Origin: Isoetes taiwanensis
Lineage: Eukaryota > Streptophyta > Lycopodiopsida > Isoetales > Isoetaceae
Direction: 5' to 3'
Length of the DNA stretch: 64,000 nt
Assembly: GCA_021234155.1 (NCBI GenBank)
Contig: JAJEKV010000040.1
Coordinates: 4,797,229 to 4,861,228, forward strand
A program made the position numbers and the translations under genes. Positions within the stretch are counted from its first letter, which is position 1; each line of letters begins with the position of its first letter. This document shows positions 9,566-20,880 of the stretch, one piece after another. Below the pieces are notes generated by a model. That model was not told the origin of the DNA. It ran no database searches and saw only the letters and a list, made by a program, of their open reading frames with translations.

Positions 9566-10552
9566 AGTTCATAAACTTTCATGCATTGAAAAAACATCTG
9601 CATGAAAGAAAATTCCAGAGTGCAAAAAAAAATCTGTATCCTGCTAATGTTTACCTCTAAAACATACGATGGTTATTTAAACTTTTTGGGTTGTCCGAAG
9701 GAAGGAAGGGCAAACCTAGCATTTGTTGTCCGGTTTTCATGTTTTTGTGATGATGTGCGGCTGGGGTGGGGTTGGAGCAAAATCGGTGTAGAAGCCTCCT
9801 GTGATCGATGCGTTATTGAGCGTGAGAGGATGGTGTTTCTGCCGTTCGCTTAGTTAAGGGGAGTTAGGAGTCAAGCTGGCCGTTCTTTGCTTGTAGCTTG
9901 TTCTATACGACGATTTCTTTATGGCGAGGGCCGCTGCTTAGTAATTTTGTTAGGAGAGGAACGATTGCACCTATTGTTAGCAGTAGACTATACCTTAGAT
10001 TAGATTGATTCGAACTATGCAATTGATGAAGTTGTGTTTTCTTAACGGTGTAATTCTTTGTGTAACTTCCTAATAACAGCTTCATCTCAATGCCATGTTC
10101 TTCAAGAAAGCAAGCAGCATTAGAAGCAGCGCCCTTTTTCCTAGCATCAAGATTAAAGTGGATTTGTCTTCCAGAGTTCCCCCTTGCAAGCCTTTGAACG
10201 TTTGCATGATGGCAAAGAGAGAGCAGCTCATGGAAGAAATTAGGAAGATGAGTACATAGGAAATAAATGAGAATGTCATTGATTTGAAGGGAGAACTGTT
10301 CATGATGCGAGCTAAGAAGGCAACACGTCAAGGTTTTAAGAAATCTAATTATGTTTGGACACAAAGGAAGGTAGGCATCTCTAATTACCAGAAAAATGAA
10401 GCATTTGTTGTAGGACAACGGGCATCATAGGGCTAGCTTGCCTGATGTATATTCTGCCTTCATATTACAGATTGCACGCATGCTTACTGTGAAACGAGAA
10501 AGAGAGATTGAGAAGGGTATTAAGCCAAGGGAGTCAAGAAAGCTTGATAAAG
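9566..10552. other. Stretch without recognised gene
   Basis: Both strands contain short open frames but no family match, codon continuity or splice pattern I can support. Both copies of the duplicated segment carry it with many small indels. Confidence 0.4.
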
Positions 10553-10900
10553 GAAGGCGAAATTTTTGTGAGCTGAAAATTTCGCCCTAAAATTTTCAGC
10601 TGACGTGGCAGGGCCACGAAGCGGCGTCACCGCGAGTGGCCCCCGCCACGCCGCTATCGAAAATTTTAGGCGAAATTTTCTGGTCACAAAAATTTGCTAA
10701 CGTAAAAAACGGGGTGACCTCGAAATTTTGTCTTTTTCTTGCTTTTTCCTCGCATTTAACCGCCGGAAAAATTGGGCCGGTTAGAAGGGGAAGGGGCTGG
10801 AGAAGGGGGACGGAGGCAGTCGACTCAATCTCGACTCTGCTTTTTCGTGTTGAAAAAGTTCTTCGTTTAGCCCTGTAATTTCAGGGTCCCGTTTTTTTCG
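10553..10900. mobile_element. 348-bp fold-back insertion absent from the second copy
   Basis: Sequence between TTGATAAAG (ending 10552) and TATGGAGGAG (10901) is missing at 46,531-46,545, where the two flanks meet directly. Its left part folds on itself. An arm at 10557-10600 (GCGAAATTTTTGTGAG onward) is the near-perfect reverse complement of 10658-10697, and the GC-rich centre has further pairing (GCGGCGT with ACGCCGC). No clear target-site duplication was found at the ends. It is probably a MITE-like or fold-back element, polymorphic between haplotypes. Confidence 0.6.
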
Positions 10901-11210
10901 TATGGAGGAGAAACGCTCCCATAAGACCACCTCCTTCTTTAGTTGCTATTCTTGCAGAAGAAAAGGCCAAAGAATCTAAATCAGAGGGCTGAGAATTTTT
11001 GCTTAGTGTCAACAAAGGATTTATGTGAAATTTCGTACTTTTTACCGATTGTGGCCTAATTAATATGATTTGTAACAATGTTAATGGATTGTTTTTCTTA
11101 AGCAAGGTTATTATCTCGCTGTTTTTGTCATACATAAAATGCATAGGAGCCAAGTGCTTAGCTATTACATTTCATGTTATTTAGACAATAAAAAGACATT
11201 GAATCAAACG

Positions 11211-11430
11211 GAATGTTGAAGAGAATGCGTGCAGGCAAGTGGAAAATTTGGCTATTGAAGCATACACAAAAGTGTGCAATAAATCTGTGCCTCCTGAACA
11301 GGTGATCTCAAGGTTTGTTTATTTGATATATACAACTTTATAGTGACAGCCCTTGGTCAGAATTTGGTTCTGATGGCATTGCAAGAGACTCGTGGAGGCA
11401 AAGACGCAAATTGCTTTTGTCTGCTTTTAC
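11211..11430 (+). CDS. Two candidate exons of an unrecognised gene
   Basis: The first block (about 11211-11312) encodes NVEENACRQVENLAIEAYTK then KSVPPEQVIS, followed by a donor-like AG|GTTTGT. The second block (about 11343-11425, cleaner at 46,982-47,070) begins after a TATAG acceptor and encodes GQNLVLMALQETREAALQIA. Both look like helical coding sequence, and frames are better than expected for random AT-rich DNA. I do not recognise the family and cannot find a start or stop. Confidence 0.35.
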
Positions 11431-12062
11431 AATAGTCCCAGAAAAGATCAAATGTGAGAAATCGTTAATATCCATGCTGAGAAAGTGATTTGAAATAAAC
11501 ATAATTACTCTATTTTCTTTTCTGGCATTTATCTGGTGGAGAGATTGTGGGTTTTTGTTTGTTAGTAAGCAAGATACATTTCAAGCTATTTTCCTGGAAT
11601 AAACAAACGGTGCCCATAGATGCAGGGCTGAAAGTAGTAACTTTATGGAGGAAAAGCTTTAATGAGCACTTTAATGAGCTAGACTGCATAAAATAAAGCA
11701 GTAATAAAATTCCGCTATTATCGATCAATTACACGCGGAGTGAGCTGCCCAAAAATAAAAATTTACTAACCTTTAGAATCTCTAATACTAAATAGCTGAT
11801 CCAGATTAGCCAAAGAATTAAAAATGGTTTTCACCTCATGTTGCCACAAATGGAGTCCTGAAAGCATTTAACATTCCATTATGTGCAACTTTATAATTAA
11901 CATCTAGTATCATATCACTTACTGCAACATTTGAAGGAGCACATGGTTGTTCACCCTGCATTTCCCTTCTTAGGATCTGCAACAAATTAATGCAGCTACC
12001 AATATGTCAAATCCATATGACTAATGAGTAAAATGACATCATAATATAGCTTGAGTCGGTAC
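11431..12062. other. Stretch downstream of the TauE/SafE exons
   Basis: Further minus-strand exons of the transporter would be expected here or below. One possible exon begins at a GCAG acceptor near 11,983 but soon meets a stop and lacks a family match. Nothing else is supported. Confidence 0.35.
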
Positions 12063-12713
12063 CATTTGGCCCACCATTAACACATAGGGGTTGCTTCAAA
12101 TCATCTTCCTGTAAAACCATTATACCAACACTGTAAGATTCTAGAGAGCTAAGAACAATCATAAAAATGCCGTAAGATTCTACAGAAAAGATTGAGAAAC
12201 TAACGGAAAAATCAAAGCACAGAAAACAACTGGAAACCATAGACCTGAATGTTTCTTTAATTAAAATATGGAAAAACTCTCTATTTTTTTACAACCGCAG
12301 GTAAATTCAATCATTTAATAAAGACAAATGAGGGTTCTCCTATCACAAAATTGCTTACCCTACTTTCCACCTCAACCTTTTCCTCCTTCCACATTTGAGC
12401 ACCTTTATAGAAAAGCCCTTGTTGATGTTGCTATTTAACATTGCACAACACAACAAAAAGTTATTGCCTTCAGAAAGAATAAAAAGCTAGAAGATTTGAG
12501 AATAGTGCGTACAAACATTGATGATGATAAGCAGGAGAGTAGTCAGCCATCCTGGGAAAATGACATTGAAAGTTACTCCCATGCTAATTCCAAGGAGGAG
12601 TATAGGCTGAAGAATAAGTGCCATATCATAATCGATGATTGGCATGTCCTTATTCGGGTGCTTTGGTCTCAGATTAAACCAAACAGTGGAGACAGACTGC
12701 CCCATAATCATGC
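12063..12713 (-). CDS. TauE/SafE-family membrane transporter, partial (three exons)
   Basis: Minus-strand exons at 12517-12713, 12359-12430 and 12063-12108, all with GT-AG borders and compatible phases. The first encodes CMIMGQSVSTVWFNL, then PIIDYDMALILQPILLLGIS and FNVIFPGWLTTLLLII. This is the distinctive central part of plant sulfite-exporter TauE/SafE-like proteins (polytopic membrane proteins with anion-exporter relatives in bacteria). The second encodes a charged loop, FYKGAQMWKEEKVEVESR; the third is short and ends with NGGPN, as in the acidic loop of the family. The N-terminal half with its glycine-rich signature, and the C-terminal half, were not found, so introns are long or the gene is a fragment. 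The second copy lies at about 47,690-48,344. Confidence 0.7.
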
Positions 12714-13674
12714 CTACATAAAAAAAAAGTCATCAAGAACAAAATTTTGAATCTTGACAGTAGACATTTTAAGAGAATAAAACGTACCAAGACAAAGAAG
12801 CAGAAGAGGGAAAAATCAGTTGCTCCAAGCTCCACCTACAATTGCAGTTTAGGTTTACAAAACCAAAGCCATTAACTTGGGAAAGTTACAGAATGCATTA
12901 CAGACCAAGACAAAGGGATGAGACAACGATTAAGTAGCACCGTGTTTGTGAAGATAAGCCCACCCAAAAATCGTTCCAGAAATTTGTCAAATCGCAGTAG
13001 GGGTCCGGCTCCAGAAATACAGATCTTGCCTTTGATCTGAACCCAAAAAACCAGAGTTACAAATTTCGTTGACTCTTGCCTTATGCCTTATGATGTAGAA
13101 AACGTATCTCTTAACTTTAATCTACAAAACCTCTGCATAACAGATGCGGTTTCTAACCCTAAACCAAAACCAAAATGGGTTTACCCGGGACGTTTTCTCC
13201 TAGCCCGAAATAAAAATGACTTTACCGGACGTTTTCTTCTACGCCGATACTCTTGAATCTGGAAAAAATAATGCCAAAACTTGCTTCTCAAAGGGCCACC
13301 GATATAGCCCAAGAAAAAAGAAAGAACTCAAGCAGCCGCACCCCGAGGAGCCTCTAGCTATGGCGGCGTTTGCATTTGAAGTACGTGATAAATAAGCTAT
13401 TGGCCATTTCGCCTATAAATTGCGAAACTCATCACTAATGGGGCATCAAGATATGAAGTAGCATCCCTTGCCGAGCTCGGCTATGGCGGATATGACAGCC
13501 GACAGAAAGCTGTGTAGAATAGGGAAAGTAGGTTGTCTAGATAGAGGCAACCTTGTGCTGAAGCTGGTTATGCAATCGCTATGGTGATGGGAACGAAGGA
13601 GCGATCGAATCAAATCAAGGGTTTAAAACAAATGAAATTCAAAATTCGTATTGTAGCACGTCCCGCAAGGGGAA
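12714..13674. other. Stretch without recognised gene
   Basis: Contains plant telomere-like fragments (CTAAACC) near 13155 and short open frames without family features. Expected upstream TauE/SafE exons could not be recognised. Confidence 0.35.
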
Positions 13675-13714
13675 GAGGGAACGCCGCATGCGGCGTAAGA
13701 TGCGGCGTTCCCTC
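13675..13714. repeat. Perfect 15-bp inverted repeat (GC-rich hairpin)
   Basis: GAGGGAACGCCGCAT and its exact reverse complement are separated by 10 nt. The hairpin is unchanged in the second copy at 49,308-49,347, despite many differences around it. It is not obviously a transcription terminator in a plant genome; a small fold-back element or RNA hairpin is possible. Confidence 0.75.
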
Positions 13715-16700
13715 TGGCACGGAACCCAATGCAATCCCAAAATAAAAAAAAAGATTCACTATTGTTTATGGGGAATGCTATTTTGGTTAAGAGATAAATA
13801 AAGAAGCAAAAAATCTCACAATAATAAAATCTGAAATTTCAGTGGTAAAAAATCTGAACGACACATATCCAATTACAACCTTGTTAGATAAAGTTTTGTA
13901 CCCGAAAAATTGCCCCCTCCGCCCATGTGGGTCGATTCGCCTTTTGCATGTTGAAAATCGCCTCAACCCCGGGCCGATTCGTCTCCATGCGTTGAAAATT
14001 GTCGATTCATCACTTCTTTCTTCTTGTGCCAAATAATTGTTTTTTCTAGTAAGACATTTCGGAGCACTTGCGATTGATTTTGATGTTGTGTATCCAAATG
14101 TGGTAGGCCTCATCCCATGCACTATTCATAAACATCTAACTTATGTTATAGACATCTTTCTGTATAGATGGCAAATAAGCATGTAAGTCCCTAAATGTGA
14201 AAAATAATTAAGCATCCAATTTAGAAGATTGACCGGAATCAACAGAGAGCAAAACAGGGAGGGGGAGGGGATTTCAACTAGTTGGAATACGATTAAGAGT
14301 TGACTACAAAACCCCGCATAAATTGTTGCCCTAATGCCTTATCTCCACCGGGATAACTGTTTGATGAAGCACATCTTTGGACTCGTGGAAAATGTTGTTT
14401 CAACTTCACTCCCAAAAATGTGCAAAAGCCAGCCGCTGCCCTGTGTTGCATGGGCGATGTTCATCGTCATGGAGGTGTGTCAAAGGGGCAACATACCCTT
14501 TTTTTTCTTGATCTGTTTATGGTTTAAATGGCCAATGATTAAGCCCTTATAAATCCCATCTTTTGGGGCACAACTATACGTTATATTGATGTTGAAGCGA
14601 AATAATGGCCTTTTTGCCCGTTTTGTTTCTCCTGCATTAGAATACAAAGACTAGTGATACACCATGATTTAGCCAAGCCTTTAATTTGTTTTTGGGGTCT
14701 AAAGATGTTTGGACACTTGTGACATTGCAAAATAGCATGCTCAGCAATATAAAACATGTGGGGTTGGCATATGATGCAGCTGAATTTATCTTACTTATAT
14801 TTGCAAGGTTGATATATTTGCAAGGTTGACTATCGTGCTGAGAGTGCATTTGGGAAGGTTAGTTTTTTCGTTATCAACTTGTTTTCAAAGCCATTTTTAA
14901 TTCATCTTATAATGTCTTGACTGGACAAAACAATCCCTAATTAACAATAACTTAAAGGGAATACCAAAACAATCCATAATTAACAATAACTTAAAGGGAA
15001 TACCAGATAAAAATCTTCATGGCAACCAAGCTATTGCATTGGGTCTGCTATGTAGAACGAGTGAATATGGAAGAACTGACATTGCCCTAATGCTATGAAT
15101 ACTTTGCTTTATTTTTCATCAATATGGTGAAAAGTAAAACCTATGCAATGTATATATGTTGGTTGAGTGTACTATTTATTGGCATAAGCATTCAAAGGTT
15201 TTGTATATCTTGAGAACTAATGAATGTAATGAACAGAATTTTAGTAATTATTTGTTGATTAGACATCTTTCACCTATGTTGTAATATGCTTCAAAAATCG
15301 AGATATATCTTTAGCCAAGCCCCACTAATTTCCTTTATCACCTACGATGTAGCTTTTATAGAGTTCAAGGGTAAAGCACTTAATACTTCTAAAGTATGTT
15401 AATTGCCAATCAAATCATATCATTCTTGTTATCCACAAAGAGATTATAAGACAATTTATAGGCAAATCCAATGCCATGTGAGGGCCATTAACTGCGCAAT
15501 GGAAGCAAGTCATTTTTGGCCGCAATGTGGGCTTTAGCTTGAGATGCTCCATCCCCGCCGCAAGATAATCCAAAGAATATATCTGTTGTTTGCAATTCGA
15601 ATTTGCATCGATGTGCAATGATGTATATGCCATCACCATGTATAAAAAAAATATGCCAATAAGCATTGGCTACTCGCTCTTGTTCAAATAATGCAGAACA
15701 CTTTGCTCTTGATTTGTCTTTCTCGGCTTATTTCTTATAACAGTGGTTTTAAGTGTGTTTTATAAGCCTACCAATGATAACAAAGAAAGAAACCTCTCTA
15801 CATACCAAATTGCCGATACCCTTGCAAAATACAAATTATGATGGGATGTGAACTTCTACAACACCACCAATTTTTCTGAATATATGCAAAGCAAAAACAG
15901 TGAAACTTATGGTTTTCTTAATAATCAATCTTGGAATTTAACCAAGTTTTCCAAGTTATTACAGCAGAATGTTGTGGCCTGTGCCAAGACAAACAAATAC
16001 AAATCTAACTAGTAACAACCTAGCCCTATCTTGTCAAAAATTGGCTAATGGATGATAATGATTCGGAAACAAAAGAAACTATCAAGAAGCCTACGTTTCC
16101 CATTACACAGTTGTTTGGGCATGCCTTATTTAAGCTGATTTTCCTTGTCTGGTCAAATCCAGGTTAGGCGTTGTGATGTTCTATTGGAACACTAGGAGAC
16201 AGTGCAGTAGAAAACCAAGGAAGTTAAATTAATGCTGAGGTCTCGGAAAGCCAATATGCCTTCCCGTTTGTTAACAAATTTGCATCCCTTATTAGCACAT
16301 TAAAGATCGCTTACTTAAATTCTGCTAGTATAACGAGTATAGTGTATTTCGTTGCCTTTGTAGAGAAAACTTGCTTTTATGAGGTTGCTTGCTTCTATTT
16401 TTTATAACTTTACATGTACATCTTGGTGATCCAGCATATTTGATATTGGATGAGCTATGCCAGAAGCAAAAAGAATATTAGTGGGGCTCATGGTCACATA
16501 TCTGTTTCTGATAATGCAATATTTTAACTGCCGCAGCTTCAAGATTTGACCTTGCTATTAAAGTGATCCTGCTGTAAAAGTTCAAACAAGAACATCTGCA
16601 AGCGACTTACCTTTTCTTAGATTTGGAAGACTGGATGTTCTCCATTGATTTGATATCGCAAAATTTCTGTTTTCAGATTCAATTTCAAAAACATTGCATG

Positions 16701-17203
16701 CCAAAATAAACGAAAGCTCAAGCTTCAAGGGCATGTCATAAAACCATTGACAGATAAAGGATATGAAAACTACAAAGCATGAACTAATGAACCTAAAAAT
16801 GATCAGAAAATAGACAAATATTACAATGACCTGTTGTCCAGCAAGTAAACCATTCAAGCTCCATTGTTGGTCCATGCTACTTGTTGTTCAGATCCAAAAT
16901 CTGATGCAATCCTAAAACCTTGAAACCCACAAGCGATAAGAAAAAATTAATGAGGCATGAATTTCAAAGCAAAAAATAACCAAATATGAGAAATCTCAAA
17001 CTGTTTCATACCCTAACATTTTTACCAAGATTTGCAGACTACTTCAAATACAGAGCAATGTGACAGTACTCGTGCTCTTGCGTATTGAAAACATGCAGCA
17101 ACGTGTAAAACTAGTGGTAGACACCTTTCTGAGGTATTACGAACACGTGTTATGATTGGGCACTTAGAGCAAGGCAGGTTGCAATCATTATAATGACATG
17201 GGT
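13715..17203. other. Gene-poor stretch upstream of the 16-kb LTR element
   Basis: Holds several open frames on both strands without recognisable families. Two stretches look weakly exon-like: plus strand around 16,050-16,165 (KKPTFPITQLFGHALFKLIF before a CCAG|GTTAGG donor) and minus strand around 16,605-16,875 (MDQQWSLNGLLAG, and ISNQWRTSSLPNLRKGK before GTAAGT). I cannot assign them. Confidence 0.3.
14926..15004. repeat. 40-bp tandem duplication
   Basis: Two adjacent units of CAAAACAATCC(C/A)TAATTAAC plus AATAACTTAAAGGGAATAC, differing at one base. The pair is also present in the second copy. Confidence 0.85.
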
Positions 17204-18761
17204 TGTGACGCTCCAAAGATAACATACCTGTATGAATATGTATATTATAATCGACATCGCCACTAGTACATGTCGACTGCATCTACATGTACACGACGAC
17301 ATCAGAAGGGTAGTACCCTAGGGTACTAATTTTGTGAACCATTATATTGCACATGTTAAAGCAAAGATGTGAATATAATCCCTTTTGCCACGGGGCAATG
17401 ACCCATTGACCAAAAGGGACCAGCCCTAAATTGTGGGGGGATAAAGGGGCATAAACCCTAAAAAGGGAAACCTTTTAGTTCTCAGCCCCGAAGTCTCGGA
17501 TTGGAGCAAAGCAGAGGATGCATTCACCGAACGGAGCATAGAAGTCGGATCTCAGATTGCAGCTCGATCCAAGATCACAGACCCGAGATCGCCAAGATGG
17601 ACGCCAGAGGAGTGGGAGCCAGCCAGATGCGGGTGGGTGGTTGATTCAATAGGTAGATCCGAAGTTATCGCCTCTTTCAAAGAGGGTTTAGCATCCATTC
17701 TTAGCTATAGGCGCAACCCCTACAGCCTAAGAATGATAGACACTAACAAAGGAACCTAACCATGTATGATTAGGTAGATTAGAATAGATGTATTCTATTA
17801 TTTTCAGTTCTGTTGTGATGATGTTTTGACATTCTATGCCACTCTTGTGTATTGGGAAGGGGGTAGAGACCCGAGCCCAAGTAGTTGTATGATCATAGTT
17901 TTAGCCCATTAATTCCCACCACGCGGCCCGTGCATAAGAGACCGCTTTGGCCGTGGGTGGCGGAGCTAGACCGGCCGACAAGGGAGGGCTTGTCTAATCA
18001 AGGTTGATCTCACCGGGCGCCGAAATCCACGGCGGGGAACGCCGTGGAGGTAGGCCTAATACCCCGCACCGCGGAGGGCGGTGGTATGGGCTCGACACAC
18101 TGCGGGGTGATGCGCCATCTTCCGCTGAGTTCAAGTCGATAACGAAAGCAAAGGGCTCTCTAGCCCGCGATTAGCATGAACCTTTCGAGGAGGGAGATCT
18201 CCTCCCCGCCTCATTGGGACCGGGAGATGCAACCAAAAGAGTAGTAGCCCCCCGCTATTCACCCCAAAAGCTACGGTCGCTCCAATACTTTTCAGCCTAT
18301 CTCCATAGTATGCAATGTGAGGGGCGGATGGAGGACTACCCAATGGCCATAGCCTATGCCGCCCAAATCCATTTGCCATGAATTCGCCTCGCATTGCTAT
18401 CCGAGACCCTAAGCCGCCGGGCCGATCCCCATGAGTCCGAGCCCGGGTAGGATCTTCCCTATGTCATGTTGATGTACCGATGTGTGATGCAGCATCGGGT
18501 GATATGGTGGACCACCCTTCAAGCTGTGGGTATATTATTATTGCTTGATGTCATGTGCTCATGTTTTGTTTACGCTCCGCTGTTAGGTCGATCCCGAGGG
18601 GAGACGGGATGAATGACACGCCCATTCTTCCCCGTCGGGTTCTTGGCCACCATCGAGGGCCCGATGTTAGGTGGACGGCCTCACATCAGCGGGCCGATGC
18701 TGGTTTGAGGGATGATCTCCAGTTTGTATACGATCGGGCATCGATATGAGCGGGGTCGCCA
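17204..18761 (+). repeat. 5' LTR of the giant element
   Basis: Begins TGTGACGCTCCAAAGATAAC and ends GGGGTCGCCA. About 1.56 kb; matches 31746-33284 and 52850-54404 along its whole length. Differences between copies concentrate in the GC-rich part (17,930-18,460), mostly 1-3 base indels. Confidence 0.85.
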
Positions 18762-18765
18762 TTAA

Positions 18766-18777
18766 TGGTATCAGAGC
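18766..18777 (+). promoter_or_regulatory. Primer binding site for initiator tRNA-Met
   Basis: TGGTATCAGAGC, the usual plant LTR-retrotransposon primer binding site, lies 4 nt after the 5' LTR. The second copy has it at 54,409-54,420. Confidence 0.9.
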
Positions 18778-19030
18778 TCGATCTTGGCGCACTGTGATCG
18801 AAAGCACCTAATCGTAAAACCCTATAGGAACTAACTAATCTAGACATTCAGCCTTGGAGATAAAAGCCCAAGCACTAAACCTCGAAAGAAGGGAAAATTT
18901 TTCTTCCCTGGGTAGAGTTAGTAATTATCCAGGATTAGGGTAATTAGTGAACATAATTAAGATAAAGTACATCAAAGAAGAGTTACCTAAGAAAGTCTAG
19001 CAAAATTCAGAGACCTTTTTCGGCCAATAC

Positions 19031-20133
19031 CTCCAAGAGTGCGCCAGAGCATAGTTAGGTCCCAACCTAACACCCTCCTCGTGCACTCTTAGAGTAGTCA
19101 CCCCATATGAACCCTAGAACTTGGCCTTAGGAACTCCAAATGGTAAAATAAAATATGAAATCCCAATCAAAAAGCTCAAATAGCTAGAATTATATGTTAA
19201 AACATCTAAAAACATTATACAAGTCACTTTTGAACAATGCCTCCAAGAGTGCGCCAGAGTATAGTTAGGCCCCGACCTAACCCCCTCCTCGTGCACTCTT
19301 AGAGTCATCCCTAAAAGTGACCTCAAAAATTGATCATAACTTACTCAAATGGTAAAGGTAATAATAGAATCTTGTTTAGAATGATTAAATTAGTGGGAAA
19401 CACATGTTAAATTGTGTAAATTGATAAGTTTAGAGCGGAAAGGGACAACACCTCTAAGGGGCGCCTGTGGCATAGTTAGGTTCTGGATCTAACACCCCCT
19501 CCTCAAGCAAGATGCTTAGAGGGGTTCGAGAGAAAATAGTTGAAGAAGACCTAGCTTCGATTCGAGATATGGAGGATTTCATCAACAAACCAAGAAATTA
19601 AGCAAGGCGTAGATGGAGGTCGGGCAACACTTGAAGACTCATTCATGCATGCTCCAATTTAAAAGACACCGAAAAGACATGAGATCATGGGTACATCAAG
19701 AGGACAGATAAATAGAACACAAGTCGCTTTTTTGTAACTAATGTGTTTATATGTGATGTATGAAAATTTCAATAATAAAGATATATAGTCGCTTAAAATG
19801 TGTATTCATTAGGTACAAGATAGATCTGGAGCAAATGCGATATTTTGACTAATCGATTTCCAAGAGTGCGCCAGAGCATAGTTAGGTCCCAACCTAACCC
19901 CCCCTCACAAGACTCTTAGAGTCATCCAGCCAACTAGGGCCTTGATTAGCCCTACTTGCTCCAAACGTAGTAATAAACAAAGAAACTTGCATTTAGGAAG
20001 AAAACTAATAGGAATTTACCCCCTCCCAGCGGATTCTTGGCATCCATTAGACAGAGATAGGCCAATGACTCCAAGAGTGCACCAGAGGCCACTTAGGTCC
20101 CAACCTAACACCCCCCTCGCGCACTCTTAGAGG
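19031..20133 (+). repeat. Leader array of five nested hairpins with ~210-bp period
   Basis: Five ~65-bp cores at 19031-19095, 19241-19305, 19451-19523, 19858-19922 and 20069-20133. Start-to-start spacing is 210, 210, 407 (about two periods) and 211 bp. Each core pairs an outer arm (CTCCAAGAGTGC with GCACTCTTAGAG) around an inner hairpin (TTAGGT-CCCA-ACCTAA type). The third core has different bases (CCTCTAAG with CTTAGAGG; TTAGGT with ATCTAA) that still pair. The ~145-bp spacers are far more diverged, with faint shared traces such as CTCCAAATGG. The array lies in the untranslated leader just after the primer binding site, where dimerisation, packaging or translation signals would sit. Function is unknown. 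Confidence 0.85.
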
Positions 20134-20880
20134 CGTCCAATTTTTCAAACCCCATAACTTGAGCTACAGAGCTCCAAATTGCTTGAAATTTGTTGCAATA
20201 GGACCGTTAGACAGTCTAGAATCCATTTATGACTTCAAATTAGGCTAGAAATGTCAAACTCCAGCTCAAAATGACCAAAATTGCTCAAACCCTTGAATTG
20301 TTTTTCCAAACTGTGGTTTGTTTGTAAATAGAAGCATACCCCATTAGTACCTCATAAGTATTGCTCTCGGCCACTCCAAGGTAGAAGTGCCCAAGAACAC
20401 CCCTTTGTTATAGTCATCTAAACCTCAGCATAGCAACCAAAGTCCAACTGTTGGTACATCACCTCTTCTCATGCCAAAAGCATAAACATTGACCTAATTT
20501 TGTGTCCTTCTAATAGAGTTTGACCTATACAGCCGCCACATTCACACTCCCTATTGCCGTGATACCTAGAAAGGAGCTAGAGTCTAGAGCTGCCCAAGTC
20601 ACTCCGCGGTGTAGAGACCGACTCCCCCAAACCAACTTTGATAGGACCTTAGAGTATGCCTCAAACATCATGGAGGTTTGAAAACAACCCTCACGCCATA
20701 CCATACCACACGCCCCTAATGTCCATAGACTTGAGATTATAGACATGTCTCCCAAAGAATGCCGCCGAGCCATCTTGCTTGTTTATAGAGCCCAAAATAT
20801 TGTAGGAGAGCCCTTCAAGTGGACCCTTAGACTCTAGAATATACGAGAAGCATTTTGAGGTATAGGGCCGAGCCACGTAA
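20134..20880 (+). other. Leader continuation, no coding recognised
   Basis: Continues the diverged spacer-like sequence of the hairpin array. No coding is supported on the plus strand. Confidence 0.35.

Noticed and set aside
10553-10900. Pack-MULE or transposase-bearing element
   Set aside because: No terminal inverted repeat reaches both ends and no 9-bp duplication is visible.
12496-12750. Plus-strand open frame over the TauE/SafE exon
   Set aside because: The minus strand carries a clear family match with splice sites; the plus frame is its shadow.
18131-18394. Open frames in the GC-rich part of the LTR
   Set aside because: They shift between the three LTR copies because of indels and have no conserved protein.
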